Source: Marisediminitalea aggregata
GTDB lineage: Bacteria; Pseudomonadota; Gammaproteobacteria; Enterobacterales; Alteromonadaceae
Length of the DNA: 64,000 bases
Direction: 5' to 3'
Assembly: GCF_900129565.1 (NCBI RefSeq)
Contig: NZ_FQWD01000002.1
Location: 477,428 to 541,427 of the forward strand
Shown: positions 1 through 8,238 of the stretch, piece by piece
Numbering within the stretch: position 1 is the first letter of the stretch
How the letters are laid out: each line of letters begins with the position of its first letter
Made by a program: the position numbers and the translations under genes
Notes under the pieces: generated by a model
The model's input: the letters and a program-made list of their open reading frames with translations, nothing else
Databases searched by the model: none
Told to the model about the DNA's origin: nothing

Positions 1-617
1 AATCGGGTCACCACGCCTTTCATGGCCGGGTTAGCGCTGCGCACTGACTCATCGAGGTTGGTTTTAAAAAAGCCCGGGCACAGCACACTGACACCAATCC
101 TGGCATCAATCAGTTCCAGCCGCATGGTCTCAGAAAAGCTCACAATCGCGGCTTTGCTGGCGTTATATGAGGCCATTACCGGGGCGGCGGTAATGCCCGC
201 CTGGGATGCCACGTTCAGCAGATAACCGCCATCCTGCGCTTTTAACAACGGCAACATGGCGCGGGTCATGCGCACTGCTCCAAGCACGTTAATATCCAAC
301 ACCCAGGCCCACTGTTCAATGTCTTCCTCGAGCAGACTGCCGGCGGTGGCCACCCCAGCGTTGTTGATCAGTAAATCCACCGACGGCCAGATTTCCCCGA
401 CGCGTTCGGTTAATGCCTTTACCTCTGCGTCACTGCGAATATCGCAATGAACATACCAGGCTTGTACACCCAGCGTTTTGAGTTCAGCCAACACCTGCTC
501 ACCGCGCTCGGCGTGAATGTCGGCAATGACCACATCGGCGCCGGCTTTCGCCCAGCGCAGCGCCAAAGCTCTGCCCAGTCCCGACGCACCGCCGGTGACT
601 ACAACCCGTTTTTGCAT
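1..617 (-). CDS. Short-chain dehydrogenase/reductase (SDR), 3' end cut by window edge
   Basis: An open frame on the minus strand starts with ATG at 617 and runs off the left edge, giving 205 residues. It has the classical SDR signatures: the glycine-rich cofactor loop TGGASGLGRA near residue 8, NNAG near residue 90, a catalytic Ser in NVASQAG, and the YNASK catalytic Tyr/Lys pair. These predict an NAD(P)-dependent alcohol/ketone oxidoreductase; the substrate cannot be read from the sequence. The start lies one base after the stop of the acyl-CoA dehydrogenase gene, so the two are almost certainly co-transcribed, and a role in lipid or branched acyl metabolism is a reasonable inference. The C-terminal substrate-binding part is outside the window. 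Confidence 0.9.
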   Translation of the reverse strand, partial: MQKRVVVTGGASGLGRALALRWAKAGADVVIADIHAERGEQVLAELKTLGVQAWYVHCDIRSDAEVKALTERVGEIWPSVDLLINNAGVATAGSLLEEDIEQWAWVLDINVLGAVRMTRAMLPLLKAQDGGYLLNVASQAGITAAPVMASYNASKAAIVSFSETMRLELIDARIGVSVLCPGFFKTNLDESVRSANPAMKGVVTR

Positions 618-618
618 G

Positions 619-1881
619 TTACGACTCCTTTGCCAACGATGATGACTGCGCTTCTCTGGCGGGTTTATATTTTGCCAGTTCCAGACGCGACACCATGGCT
701 TTGTGCACTTCATCGGGACCATCCGCCAGCCTCAGACTGCGCGCCATTGCCGCAAACCCAGCCAGTGGCAGGTCGCCACACATGCCGGCTCCGCCGTGCA
801 TTTGGATAGCCATATCCACCACCTGTTGCAGCATGTTGGGCACCACCACTTTAATGGCGGAAATATCGGTCATGGCGTGCTTTACCCCCACATTGTCGAT
901 TTTCCAGGCCGCACATAATGTGAGTAAGCGCGCCTGATCGATAAGCATTCGGGCTTCCGCCACCCGTTCCATATTGCCGCCCAGTTTGATAATGGGCTGA
1001 CCAAAGGCAACCCGGGTACTACCGCGCTGAATCATTAACGACAGTGCGCGCTCGGCAGCACCAATGGCACGCATACAATGATGCACCCTGCCCGGCCCTA
1101 ATCGGCCCTGAGCAATCGCAAACCCTTTACCTAACCCCATGATCAAATTGGCGGCGGGCACACGTACGTTGTCGAAGTGCATTTCGCCATGCCCGTAAGG
1201 CGCATCATAGTCACCATAGGCAGTCAGCATGCGTTTAATGGTAAGCCCCGGTGTATCAAGTGGCACCAGCACCATGCTGTGTCGGTTGTGCTTGTCGGCA
1301 TCAGGAACAGACAACCCCATCACAATGGCTATTTTTGCATTGGGATGGCCCAGGCCGGTTGTCCACCACTTGGTGCCGTTAATAACCAGTTCGTCTCCCT
1401 CGGGGGTAATCGTGACCTGCATGTTAGTAGCATCCGACGAGGCAACGTCGGGCTCGGTCATGCCGAACACCGAGCGAATGTCGCCGTTTAACAATGGCGT
1501 TAGCCATTGTGACTTCTGAGCGTCGCTACCAAAGTGATACAGCACCTCCATATTGCCGGTATCCGGTGCGTTGCAGTTAAAAATTTCAGGCGCAAGCAAG
1601 CTTTGCCCCATGGCTTCTGCCACCGGCGCATAGTCGACGCAACTGAGGCCCTGCCCCCATTCAGAATCAGGTAAAAACAGGTTCCATAACCCCTCGGCTT
1701 TGGCCTGCGCTTTCAACGCCTGAACAGTCGGGTTTAACTGCCATTGCTGCCAGTTACCATGACCGTTCTGGGCATGGTTCTCGCGCATAATACTGGCTTC
1801 CTGAGGCAACACTTTTTGCTGCATAAAGTCCCTGACTTTAGCAACGTAGGCCCGGCTTTTTTCACTGTGCTCAAAATTCAT
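619..1881 (-). CDS. Acyl-CoA dehydrogenase family protein
   Basis: The 420-residue product has normal length for a flavin-dependent acyl-CoA dehydrogenase. It shows the FAD/substrate signature FGMTEPDVASSDATNM (about 139-154), NGTKWWTTG after it, the C-terminal MHGGAGMCGDLPLA, and ADGPDEVH in the region that carries the catalytic base in many family members. This motif set resembles the ACAD10/ACAD11-like branch rather than short-chain FadE enzymes. The predicted role is alpha,beta-dehydrogenation of an acyl-CoA in the cytoplasm. It is the first gene of a two-gene operon with the following SDR, and a LysR regulator is divergent with a 112-bp shared upstream region, the usual arrangement for local control. 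The acyl substrate is unknown. Confidence 0.9.
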   Translation of the reverse strand: MNFEHSEKSRAYVAKVRDFMQQKVLPQEASIMRENHAQNGHGNWQQWQLNPTVQALKAQAKAEGLWNLFLPDSEWGQGLSCVDYAPVAEAMGQSLLAPEIFNCNAPDTGNMEVLYHFGSDAQKSQWLTPLLNGDIRSVFGMTEPDVASSDATNMQVTITPEGDELVINGTKWWTTGLGHPNAKIAIVMGLSVPDADKHNRHSMVLVPLDTPGLTIKRMLTAYGDYDAPYGHGEMHFDNVRVPAANLIMGLGKGFAIAQGRLGPGRVHHCMRAIGAAERALSLMIQRGSTRVAFGQPIIKLGGNMERVAEARMLIDQARLLTLCAAWKIDNVGVKHAMTDISAIKVVVPNMLQQVVDMAIQMHGGAGMCGDLPLAGFAAMARSLRLADGPDEVHKAMVSRLELAKYKPAREAQSSSLAKES

Positions 1882-1993
1882 CGCAGATACACCAACATGT
1901 TACTCAATTGTTAACTAGTCTAACCAGTTGCAATAAATGAATGAAGTGAAATAAACTAAAGCCAAACTATGAATAATATTCACAGCACTGTTC

Positions 1994-2908
1994 ATGAACG
2001 ATAAGCCCCTGCAACATCTGGATCTCAACCTGCTCAAGATCTTTGAGGCGCTTTACGAAGAGCAGAATATGACCCGTGCCGCCGAGCGCCTGTTTATTAC
2101 GCCGTCGGCTATCAGTCATGCGGTAAAGCGATTGCGCGAACACTTGCATGATCCATTGTTTGAACGCAAAGCATCGCGTATGCAACCCACCAGTCTGTGC
2201 CGTCGCATTGCGCCCTTATTGCTGTCGCATTTAAATGGCTTGCGCATGGCGGTGCAGCAGTTTACCCGCTTTGATCCTGCCAGCAGTGAACAGCGCTTTA
2301 ACATCATGATCCACGACGCGTTGGAACCGCTGTACATTCCGGTATTGTTTTCCAACTTGCGGGAACTCGCACCGCGGGTGCAGCTGGCCTGTCGGCCTTT
2401 AGACCGTCCCAACATCGGCCGATTACTGGCAACCGGGCAGGCGGACATCGCCATTGACGTGGCCCTGCCGTTGTCGAAGCCTGTGCAGCACCAACGCCTG
2501 AGCAGAGACGAGTTTGTGGTACTCCGGGGCAAGCACGTTCAATCACCGCTAACTCGTCAGGCCTACCTGGCAGCTGAACACATTGCAGTAAGTCACCGCG
2601 CCTCCGGGCGTGTGGTTGAGGACATCAGCCTGCAACAGCAAAGTATTAATCGTCAGCATGTGTTGCGTTGTCAGAGTTACCAAACGGCTAAACACCTGTT
2701 AAAAACAGGTGAGTACTTACTGACGATACCCGTATCGATAGCCAGGAGTTTGCGGGACGACGAATTGGAAATACTCCCACTACCTTTAACCCTGCAAGGG
2801 CTCGATGTGGATATGTACTGGCACGAAAACAGTGAGCAGGACGACGCCATCGCCTGGCTCAGGCAGCAGGTGGAAAAGATCAGTAATCACCTCACTATTC
2901 GCAGCTAA
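1994..2908 (+). CDS. LysR-family transcriptional regulator
   Basis: The 304-residue protein has an N-terminal winged helix-turn-helix (LNLLKIFEALYEEQNMTRAAERL, then ITPSAISHAVKRLREHL, residues about 9-55) followed by a substrate-binding-like effector domain (about 90-300). Length and order are standard for LysR regulators, and the LFERKASRMQPT segment after the HTH is typical. It is transcribed divergently from the acyl-CoA dehydrogenase/SDR operon, so it probably regulates that operon and itself from the 1882-1993 region. The effector is unknown. Confidence 0.9.
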   Translation: MNDKPLQHLDLNLLKIFEALYEEQNMTRAAERLFITPSAISHAVKRLREHLHDPLFERKASRMQPTSLCRRIAPLLLSHLNGLRMAVQQFTRFDPASSEQRFNIMIHDALEPLYIPVLFSNLRELAPRVQLACRPLDRPNIGRLLATGQADIAIDVALPLSKPVQHQRLSRDEFVVLRGKHVQSPLTRQAYLAAEHIAVSHRASGRVVEDISLQQQSINRQHVLRCQSYQTAKHLLKTGEYLLTIPVSIARSLRDDELEILPLPLTLQGLDVDMYWHENSEQDDAIAWLRQQVEKISNHLTIRS

Positions 2909-2981
2909 ATGCGCTTAAGCCTGTCTTAAGGTTTACCCGCTATTGTGAGCACTGATTCAGCATTAATGAGATTTACCTGCC

Positions 2982-3704
2982 GTGCTTTCTGTTGTGATCC
3001 CTGCAAAAAATGAACAGGACAATATTGCCCCTTTGGTAAAAGAAATAGTCACTGCATTACGCGGTGTGTGTTCGTTTGAAATTCTTTATGTGGATGATGG
3101 CAGTACGGACAATACCTATCATGTGCTACGCCAATTGTCGTTAAGCCACTACCCTCAACTCAGGGTTATTCGTCATGTCTTTTCCGTTGGCCAGAGCACC
3201 GCAGTGCATACTGGGGTTTACCATGCCAGAGGCGAGCTCGTAATCACCCTCGATGCTGACGGACAAAACGATCCGGCAGACATTCCCGCGCTGCTTTCTG
3301 CGGCCCGGGCATATTCGCCTGCACAGTGTTTTTGCGTTGCCGGCTATCGCAAAAGCCGCAAAGACACTGCCTGGAAACGGTTTCAGTCCCGGGTGGCAAA
3401 CGGTGTGAGAAGTCGCTTTCTGCACGATGACACACCGGATACCGGTTGTGGCATGAAGCTGTTTCCCCGCGAGACTTTTTTGCGACTACCCTATTTCGAC
3501 CACATGCACCGCTTTATTCCAGCTTTAATAAAGCGTCTGGGTGGAGACGTTATCGTGGTGCAGGTGAATCACAGAGATCGCCAGCACGGCACTTCAAATT
3601 ACACCATGATGAGTCGCCTATGGGTTGGCATTATTGATATGATTGGTGTTTTATGGCTGCAGAAACGCACTAAGATTGCACACGTAGTATGTGAAGATGA
3701 ATAA
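2982..3704 (+). CDS. Family 2 glycosyltransferase (dolichol/undecaprenyl-phosphate sugar synthase-like)
   Basis: The 240-residue product starts with GTG and opens with VVIPAKNEQDNI, has VDDGSTDNT at 37-45 and a DAD metal-binding motif in LDADGQNDP (91-93), all hallmarks of GT2 enzymes of the DPM1/ArnC type. Such enzymes transfer a sugar from a nucleotide donor to a polyprenyl phosphate on the cytoplasmic face of the membrane. There is no long two-helix C-terminal anchor as in GtrB; only a short hydrophobic stretch near residues 210-230. The next gene overlaps it by 14 bp and the one after by 1 bp, so the three form an operon whose likely product is a lipid-linked sugar used by the ArnT-like enzyme. 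Sugar identity is unknown. Confidence 0.85.
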   Translation: MLSVVIPAKNEQDNIAPLVKEIVTALRGVCSFEILYVDDGSTDNTYHVLRQLSLSHYPQLRVIRHVFSVGQSTAVHTGVYHARGELVITLDADGQNDPADIPALLSAARAYSPAQCFCVAGYRKSRKDTAWKRFQSRVANGVRSRFLHDDTPDTGCGMKLFPRETFLRLPYFDHMHRFIPALIKRLGGDVIVVQVNHRDRQHGTSNYTMMSRLWVGIIDMIGVLWLQKRTKIAHVVCEDE

Positions 3705-4452
3705 ACAACGCCGTATCTCCCTATTGAAAAACAGTTTATACCTGCTGCTCATCTTGCTAGTGTGTGTTGGGGTTAGCGAAGTAGTCCGGCAACTCCCCGC
3801 CGTCGCTGCGTTTAATCAGGACTGGGTCGATGCCAATACCCGGCACAACGGATGGACAGGCGTTGCGTATTTTATCGGTATGGCTGCAGCATTAACCGCT
3901 ATTGGCCTGCCGCGTCAACTCACCGCGTTTCTGGCCGGTTACGCCTTTGGATTCAGCGAGGGGCTGCTCTACTCCGTTATCGGCGCCACCCTAAGTTGTA
4001 CAGCGGTATTCTGGTTGTCTCGCACAGTGGCACGCCGTCCACTGAGAGCCAGATTCGCCAGTAAAGTAGCCCGGCTGGATGCTTTTGTAGCGGTGAAACC
4101 CTTTTTAATGACCATTGTGATCCGCCTGATGCCCTTCGGCAATAACCTCGCGACCAATCTGATCGCAGGCGTAAGCCATGTGCCTGCTCGGCTGTTTATA
4201 ACCGGCTCTATGATTGGCTACATTCCTCAAATGGCAATATTTGCGTTGATGGGCAAAGGCATTGTGGTGCAGTCCTACTGGAAAATCGCCCTGAGCGTAG
4301 GGTTACTTGGGGTCTCTGCGTTGTTGAGTATTTATCTGTACAAACAGTTTAAAGCCGGTGCGCTGAATAATGACAACGTCAATGACAGTGACACCGCACA
4401 AGACGCCTCAACCACTCAACAATCTGGCCAATCTGCGTCGACTTCTGTCTAA
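3691..4452 (+). CDS. TVP38/TMEM64-family (DedA superfamily) membrane protein
   Basis: The 253-residue polytopic protein has an N-terminal membrane segment (LLILLVCVGVSEVV) and a central SNARE-assoc/VTT-type domain with GLPRQLTAFLAGYAFGFSEGLLYSVIGA and IRLMPFGNNLATNLIAGVSHV, re-entrant-loop patterns typical of TVP38/DedA proteins. The C-terminal tail (after about residue 220) is polar and rich in Asp, Ser, Thr and Gln. DedA-superfamily members include lipid and undecaprenyl-phosphate translocases; a flippase role here is inference, supported by its position between a polyprenyl-phosphate glycosyltransferase and a GT-C enzyme. ATG codons at 3691 and 3697 are both possible starts. Confidence 0.8.
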   Translation: MKMNKQRRISLLKNSLYLLLILLVCVGVSEVVRQLPAVAAFNQDWVDANTRHNGWTGVAYFIGMAAALTAIGLPRQLTAFLAGYAFGFSEGLLYSVIGATLSCTAVFWLSRTVARRPLRARFASKVARLDAFVAVKPFLMTIVIRLMPFGNNLATNLIAGVSHVPARLFITGSMIGYIPQMAIFALMGKGIVVQSYWKIALSVGLLGVSALLSIYLYKQFKAGALNNDNVNDSDTAQDASTTQQSGQSASTSV

Positions 4453-6161
4453 TGAACAATCACTCACTCTATCCTTCGGGGCTGTATCAGGCTTACCCGT
4501 TAGGTATCCTGCTATGTCTGAGTGCAGTTATCCTGTTAACCGGTTTAGGGCTCCGTGAGCCCTGGCCTGCCGATGAACCGCGCTTTGCACTGATCGCCAA
4601 AGACATGGTGGAAACCGGGCAATGGTTTTTCCCAATGCGCGGCGGCGAAATCTATCCCGATAAACCGCCGGTATTTATGTGGTTAATCGCCCTGTTTTAT
4701 GTCATGACAGGGAGCCTGAAAGTGGCATTTTTGTTACCGTCAGCGCTTGCAGGTATGGTAACGATTGGGTTGGTTTACGACCTCGGTCGCCGCCTTTGGT
4801 CTGTGAATACAGGGTTTATTGCAGGCCTGTTACTGCTTTTTACCGTGCAGTTCACGCTGCAAGCAAAAACCGCACAGATAGACGCCCTGGTCTGCGTTTT
4901 TATCACCTTCGGCTGTTACGGGTTATTGCGTTTTTTACTCATTGACGGGCTATGGCGCTGGTACTTCCTGGCCTGGTTTGCCATGGGGTTGGGGATCATT
5001 ACCAAAGGCGTTGGCTTTTTACCCGCCTTGATGTTGCTGCCCTATTTAGCTTATCGATTGAGAACAAGGCACGACGAATTCGCTTTGCCGTATCAGCCGT
5101 CAGTATGGAAATGGTGGTTGGGCCCGGTTGTTATGCTGCTGGCGATCTCGCTGTGGTTCGTGCCCATGTACTACCTGGTATCAGCAAGTGATAACCCTGC
5201 ATTACATGCTTATCGCGACAATATTTTATTTAAGCAAACCGTCACCCGATATGCTGACTCCTGGCATCACATTAAACCTTTCTGGTATTACCTGACGTCG
5301 GTTATTCCGGTATTTTGGTTGCCCATGAGTCTGGCACTGCCGTGGTTAATACCGGCCTGGTGGCGGGCAATAAAACAACTGGATGCCCGCATAATATTAC
5401 CCGCAGGCTGGATTGTACTGCTGGTGATTTTCTTCAGCATGAGTCCGGGTAAGCGTGGCGTGTATATCTTACCTGCATTGCCCATGCTGGCTTTAATTAG
5501 CGCTCCTTACTGCGCGCAACTACTTTCCAGGCGCTGGTTAAATCAGCTGATATGGGGGTTATGTGGCTTACTGACACTGCTTTTGTTCGTCGCCGGTGTC
5601 GGTGCGTTACTCGAAGCTTCGTGGATTCAACACGCGCTGGACGATAACAGTGTGGATGTATCTGGTTTCTTCTTCGCGGCTTCAACAATTGGCGTAATCT
5701 CATTGATCGTGAGTTACCGTAAGGCGAAGTGGAAGAGCTGGGCGATACTGATCAGCGGCCTATGGCTTATTTACAGTACCTGGGGATATGTGCTCATGGG
5801 GCCAATGCGCACGCCGGAGACTGTGTTTAATGCAATGCAAAAGATACTGCCAGAGGATTCGGAAATCGCTCTGGTGGAATTCTCCGAGCAATTCATTTTG
5901 TTTTCCCCTTACCCGGTAACCCATTTTGGTTATCACACCCCCACTGACATACAGCTGCAAGCAGCGAATCAATGGCTGGAAGGGCAATGTACACGGTATC
6001 TGCTGCTCGCCGAACCGCAATTGCAAGCCAGCTGCTTTAATCCGCATCTTGCTGAATATGTTGGCTTTGCCCATCGTCGCGACTGGTATGTAGTGAACGC
6101 TCAGGCTAAAACAACCCACTGCACGCTTCCTACACAACCGGTTCAAGAGTACAGCCGGTAA
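4452..6161 (+). CDS. ArnT-like GT-C glycosyltransferase (PMT/GT83 type)
   Basis: The 569-residue integral membrane protein has roughly 11-12 hydrophobic segments followed by a short soluble C-terminal region. The first periplasmic loop carries DEPRFALIAKDMVETGQWFFP and then YPDKPPVFMW, closely matching the acidic metal/substrate loop of ArnT and related polyprenyl-phosphate-dependent transferases. It should transfer a sugar from a polyprenyl phosphate carrier to an acceptor (lipid A, protein or another glycan) on the periplasmic side. Start overlaps the previous stop (TAATG). It is the last of three translationally coupled genes. Arn-pathway genes for aminoarabinose are not present, so the sugar is probably not L-Ara4N made locally. 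Confidence 0.85.
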   Translation: MNNHSLYPSGLYQAYPLGILLCLSAVILLTGLGLREPWPADEPRFALIAKDMVETGQWFFPMRGGEIYPDKPPVFMWLIALFYVMTGSLKVAFLLPSALAGMVTIGLVYDLGRRLWSVNTGFIAGLLLLFTVQFTLQAKTAQIDALVCVFITFGCYGLLRFLLIDGLWRWYFLAWFAMGLGIITKGVGFLPALMLLPYLAYRLRTRHDEFALPYQPSVWKWWLGPVVMLLAISLWFVPMYYLVSASDNPALHAYRDNILFKQTVTRYADSWHHIKPFWYYLTSVIPVFWLPMSLALPWLIPAWWRAIKQLDARIILPAGWIVLLVIFFSMSPGKRGVYILPALPMLALISAPYCAQLLSRRWLNQLIWGLCGLLTLLLFVAGVGALLEASWIQHALDDNSVDVSGFFFAASTIGVISLIVSYRKAKWKSWAILISGLWLIYSTWGYVLMGPMRTPETVFNAMQKILPEDSEIALVEFSEQFILFSPYPVTHFGYHTPTDIQLQAANQWLEGQCTRYLLLAEPQLQASCFNPHLAEYVGFAHRRDWYVVNAQAKTTHCTLPTQPVQEYSR

Positions 6162-6172
6162 AATACCGGCTG
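6152..6172. terminator. Hairpin overlapping the stop codon of the ArnT-like gene
   Basis: CAGCCGGTA, loop AAA, TACCGGCTG form a perfect 9-bp stem that includes the TAA stop. There is no long T run after it, so terminator strength is uncertain. It lies between convergent genes and could act in both directions. Confidence 0.45.
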
Positions 6173-6203
6173 TTGTTGTGGGTCGACAGGCGTTCAATTC
6201 AGC

Positions 6204-6755
6204 CTATTTCTTGGTCCAGTCAAACTTTGCAAAAGGTGCATCCACCGGTGTATTACCAATGTGGTTGATGTAATTACTCATGACCTTTTGTGCCAGACCC
6301 AGAATAATTTCCTGCACGTGACGCTCTGTGTAGCCTGCAGAATAAAAGGCATCCAGATCAGCGTCGCTCACCACACCACGATTTCTGGTGATCAACAGTG
6401 TCATATCCTGCAAAGCCTGCAATTTAGGCGTCGGCATTGGTTCAGCATTTCGCAGCGCTTCCGTTAGAGCAGCGTCCACTTTCATTGAATGGGCAATCGC
6501 AGTATGGGCAGGCACACAGTAATGACAGCCATGCTCTACATTGATGGTTTGCCACACAACCGTGAGCTCTTCCGCGGTAAAGTCGGTTTTCTGAAATAAG
6601 TCGTGTAATACCTTGTAGCCTTCCAATACCTGGGGCGACGCAGCCATAATGCCATGTAAGTTTGGCAGCATACCGAAGGCTTTAATGGAGTCCTCCAGCA
6701 AAGGTTTACTGGCTTCAGGCGCTGAATCTAATGTATGTACGGTTAAAGATGTCAT
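6204..6755 (-). CDS. Carboxymuconolactone decarboxylase/AhpD-family protein
   Basis: The 183-residue product carries the AhpD-like active-site pattern E-x2-C-x2-C-x3-H: Glu74, Cys77, Cys80 and His84 in VEHGCHYCVPAHT. Proteins of this family act as alkylhydroperoxidase-like or peroxidase-related enzymes, probably cytoplasmic. It is divergent from a HAD hydrolase, and the shared upstream region contains two TACC-N4-GGTA palindromes that match one in front of the nearby TetR gene, so TetR control of both is likely. The physiological substrate is not evident. Confidence 0.85.
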   Translation of the reverse strand: MTSLTVHTLDSAPEASKPLLEDSIKAFGMLPNLHGIMAASPQVLEGYKVLHDLFQKTDFTAEELTVVWQTINVEHGCHYCVPAHTAIAHSMKVDAALTEALRNAEPMPTPKLQALQDMTLLITRNRGVVSDADLDAFYSAGYTERHVQEIILGLAQKVMSNYINHIGNTPVDAPFAKFDWTKK

Positions 6756-6790
6756 GGGATTTTCCTCGTTTTAGATAGCTCTTCACACAT

Positions 6791-6810
6791 TTTGTACCAA
6801 TTGGTACAAA
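6791..6810. promoter_or_regulatory. Perfect 20-bp palindrome, likely TetR operator 1
   Basis: TTTGTACCAATTGGTACAAA is a perfect palindrome 35 bp upstream of the AhpD-like start. Its TACC-N4-GGTA core recurs at 6827-6838 and at 8181-8192 in front of the tetR-family gene at 7527-8144. The shared core is seen directly; binding by that regulator is inferred. Confidence 0.7.
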
Positions 6811-6826
6811 TAAGAAATTTGAATTG

Positions 6827-6838
6827 TACCGATCGGTA
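6827..6838. promoter_or_regulatory. TACCGATCGGTA palindrome, likely TetR operator 2
   Basis: A perfect 12-bp palindrome between the divergent AhpD-like and HAD genes, 16 bp beyond the end of the first palindrome, with the same TACC-N4-GGTA core. It sits about 50 bp upstream of the HAD start, a position suited to repression of that promoter. Confidence 0.65.
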
Positions 6839-6890
6839 AGCTAAAGTCAAATAACTTTGATCCTCGCGATCCCTGACAATGGAGAAACGA

Positions 6891-7565
6891 ATGAAAACGG
6901 TGTTGGCATTTGATGTTTATGGCACGTTAATCGATACCCACGGCTTATTGAACGAGCTGTCGGAAATGGTCGGTGACAGGGCCGAGGTGTTTTCGCACAC
7001 CTGGCGTAACAAACAACTGGAGTATTCGTTTCGACGCGGATTGATGCGTCGTTACCAGCACTTTTCTGTTTGCACAGCACAGGCACTGGACTTTACCTGC
7101 CAGCATCTGGCTGTGGCACTCCATGACGACCAGCGGCAATTGCTGTTAGACAAGTACTTGCGTCTGCCCGCATTCAGTGACGTGCAAAGCGCGCTGCCTG
7201 AGCTTGCACAAAATGCGACCCTGGTGGCGTTTTCCAATGGTGAACAACAGGCAGTAAACAGCCTGCTTAGCCACGCGGAGATCGCTGGGTATTTTGAGTA
7301 TGTGGTGACCGCTGATGCAATTGAAACATTCAAACCCGACCCGGCTATTTATCGCCATTTACTGGATACTGTAAAATGCGATGCCAACCAAACCTGGCTG
7401 GTGTCGAGTAATCCCTTTGATGTGATTGGTGCCAGTGAATGTGGCTGGCGCACGGCCTGGGTGAAGCGCAGTCCACAGTCGGTTTTCGACCCGTGGGGTA
7501 TTACGCCAACAGCAGAAATTAGCGAACTAGGACAGCTTGCCCCTTTGCTGAAAAATACCGTCTAA
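6891..7565 (+). CDS. HAD-superfamily hydrolase, haloacid dehalogenase type II-like
   Basis: The ATG at 6891 is chosen because GGAG at 6881-6884 sits 6 nt before it; an upstream in-frame ATG at 6879 would place that ribosome site inside the gene. The 224-residue protein opens with LAFDVYGTL (nucleophile Asp8), has VAFSNG as motif II, a motif III Lys in ETFKPDP and LVSSNPFDVIGA as motif IV. The Tyr at nucleophile +2 is the arrangement of L-2-haloacid dehalogenases rather than phosphatases. It is divergent from the AhpD-like gene with two candidate TetR sites between them, and its 3' end overlaps the convergent tetR gene by 39 bp. True substrate unknown. Confidence 0.85.
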   Translation: MKTVLAFDVYGTLIDTHGLLNELSEMVGDRAEVFSHTWRNKQLEYSFRRGLMRRYQHFSVCTAQALDFTCQHLAVALHDDQRQLLLDKYLRLPAFSDVQSALPELAQNATLVAFSNGEQQAVNSLLSHAEIAGYFEYVVTADAIETFKPDPAIYRHLLDTVKCDANQTWLVSSNPFDVIGASECGWRTAWVKRSPQSVFDPWGITPTAEISELGQLAPLLKNTV

Positions 7566-8144
7566 CATACTGTCGACCGCGAATTCGAGCTGCGCTAACG
7601 AGGTACCGCATCTCGCCATAGACGCCGTGCCTTTTAACAAGGTGTACAGTGCCAGGGCATTGGCTTGCGCATGGTTATGAAGGCCGAGCTGAATAGACTC
7701 GGGAGACTGTAAAAATAAGTCAGTATAGAGCTGTTTTGGCAGTGCATCTGCCCGGGCAAGTACATCGGCGGCTTCTTCGGGTACGTTGCCGCTGATCATT
7801 TCAGACTGACACAGCACTAAATAACAGCCTTTAGCGTGTTCGGCGTCACACTGCATGGCCAGAATAGACATCATGTGGTTTTTAATGCGTTGCCTTAGTG
7901 GCAAATCAGCCTGTTGAAGCAGTTTCAAATGCGGTTGCATGCGGGTTTCGAGATAACGCTGAGTCGCTTTTACAAACAAGGCTTCCTTGTTGCCGAACGC
8001 GCGATACATGCTGGGTTTGTTGATCCCCATGCTATCAATCAAATCTGTCAGCGACGCGCCAGTATAGCCCTTCTGCCAAAATACCTGCATGGCGGCTTCG
8101 AGGGCAATCTCTGCATCAAATTCACGTTTACGGCCACTTGTCAC
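7527..8144 (-). CDS. TetR/AcrR-family transcriptional regulator
   Basis: The 205-residue protein has the N-terminal TetR helix-turn-helix (AMQVFWQKGYTGASLTDLIDSMGINKPSMYRAFGNKEALF, about residues 18-57) and an all-helical ligand-binding C-terminal part. Its own upstream region has TACCCTTCGGTA at 8181-8192, matching two palindromes between the divergent AhpD-like and HAD genes, so it is the best candidate repressor of both and of itself. The inducer is unknown; an electrophile or halogenated/oxidised compound would fit the neighbours but is inference. Confidence 0.9.
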   Translation of the reverse strand: MTSGRKREFDAEIALEAAMQVFWQKGYTGASLTDLIDSMGINKPSMYRAFGNKEALFVKATQRYLETRMQPHLKLLQQADLPLRQRIKNHMMSILAMQCDAEHAKGCYLVLCQSEMISGNVPEEAADVLARADALPKQLYTDLFLQSPESIQLGLHNHAQANALALYTLLKGTASMARCGTSLAQLEFAVDSMLDGIFQQRGKLS

Positions 8145-8180
8145 GATTATCGTCCTGCTACTGCTTCAATGTGCATATTT

Positions 8181-8192
8181 TACCCTTCGGTA
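8181..8192. promoter_or_regulatory. TACCCTTCGGTA, likely TetR autoregulatory operator
   Basis: TACC-N4-GGTA core 36 bp upstream of the tetR-family start, same core as the two palindromes at 6791-6810 and 6827-6838. Confidence 0.6.
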
Positions 8193-8238
8193 CAATAAAT
8201 GCAAAAAAAAGCGTATTCGCAACAACAGTAGAAAAATA

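Noticed and set aside
5760..6197. 145-codon minus-strand frame overlapping the ArnT-like gene end
   Set aside because: Antisense shadow, Cys/Arg/His-rich composition, no recognisable domain.
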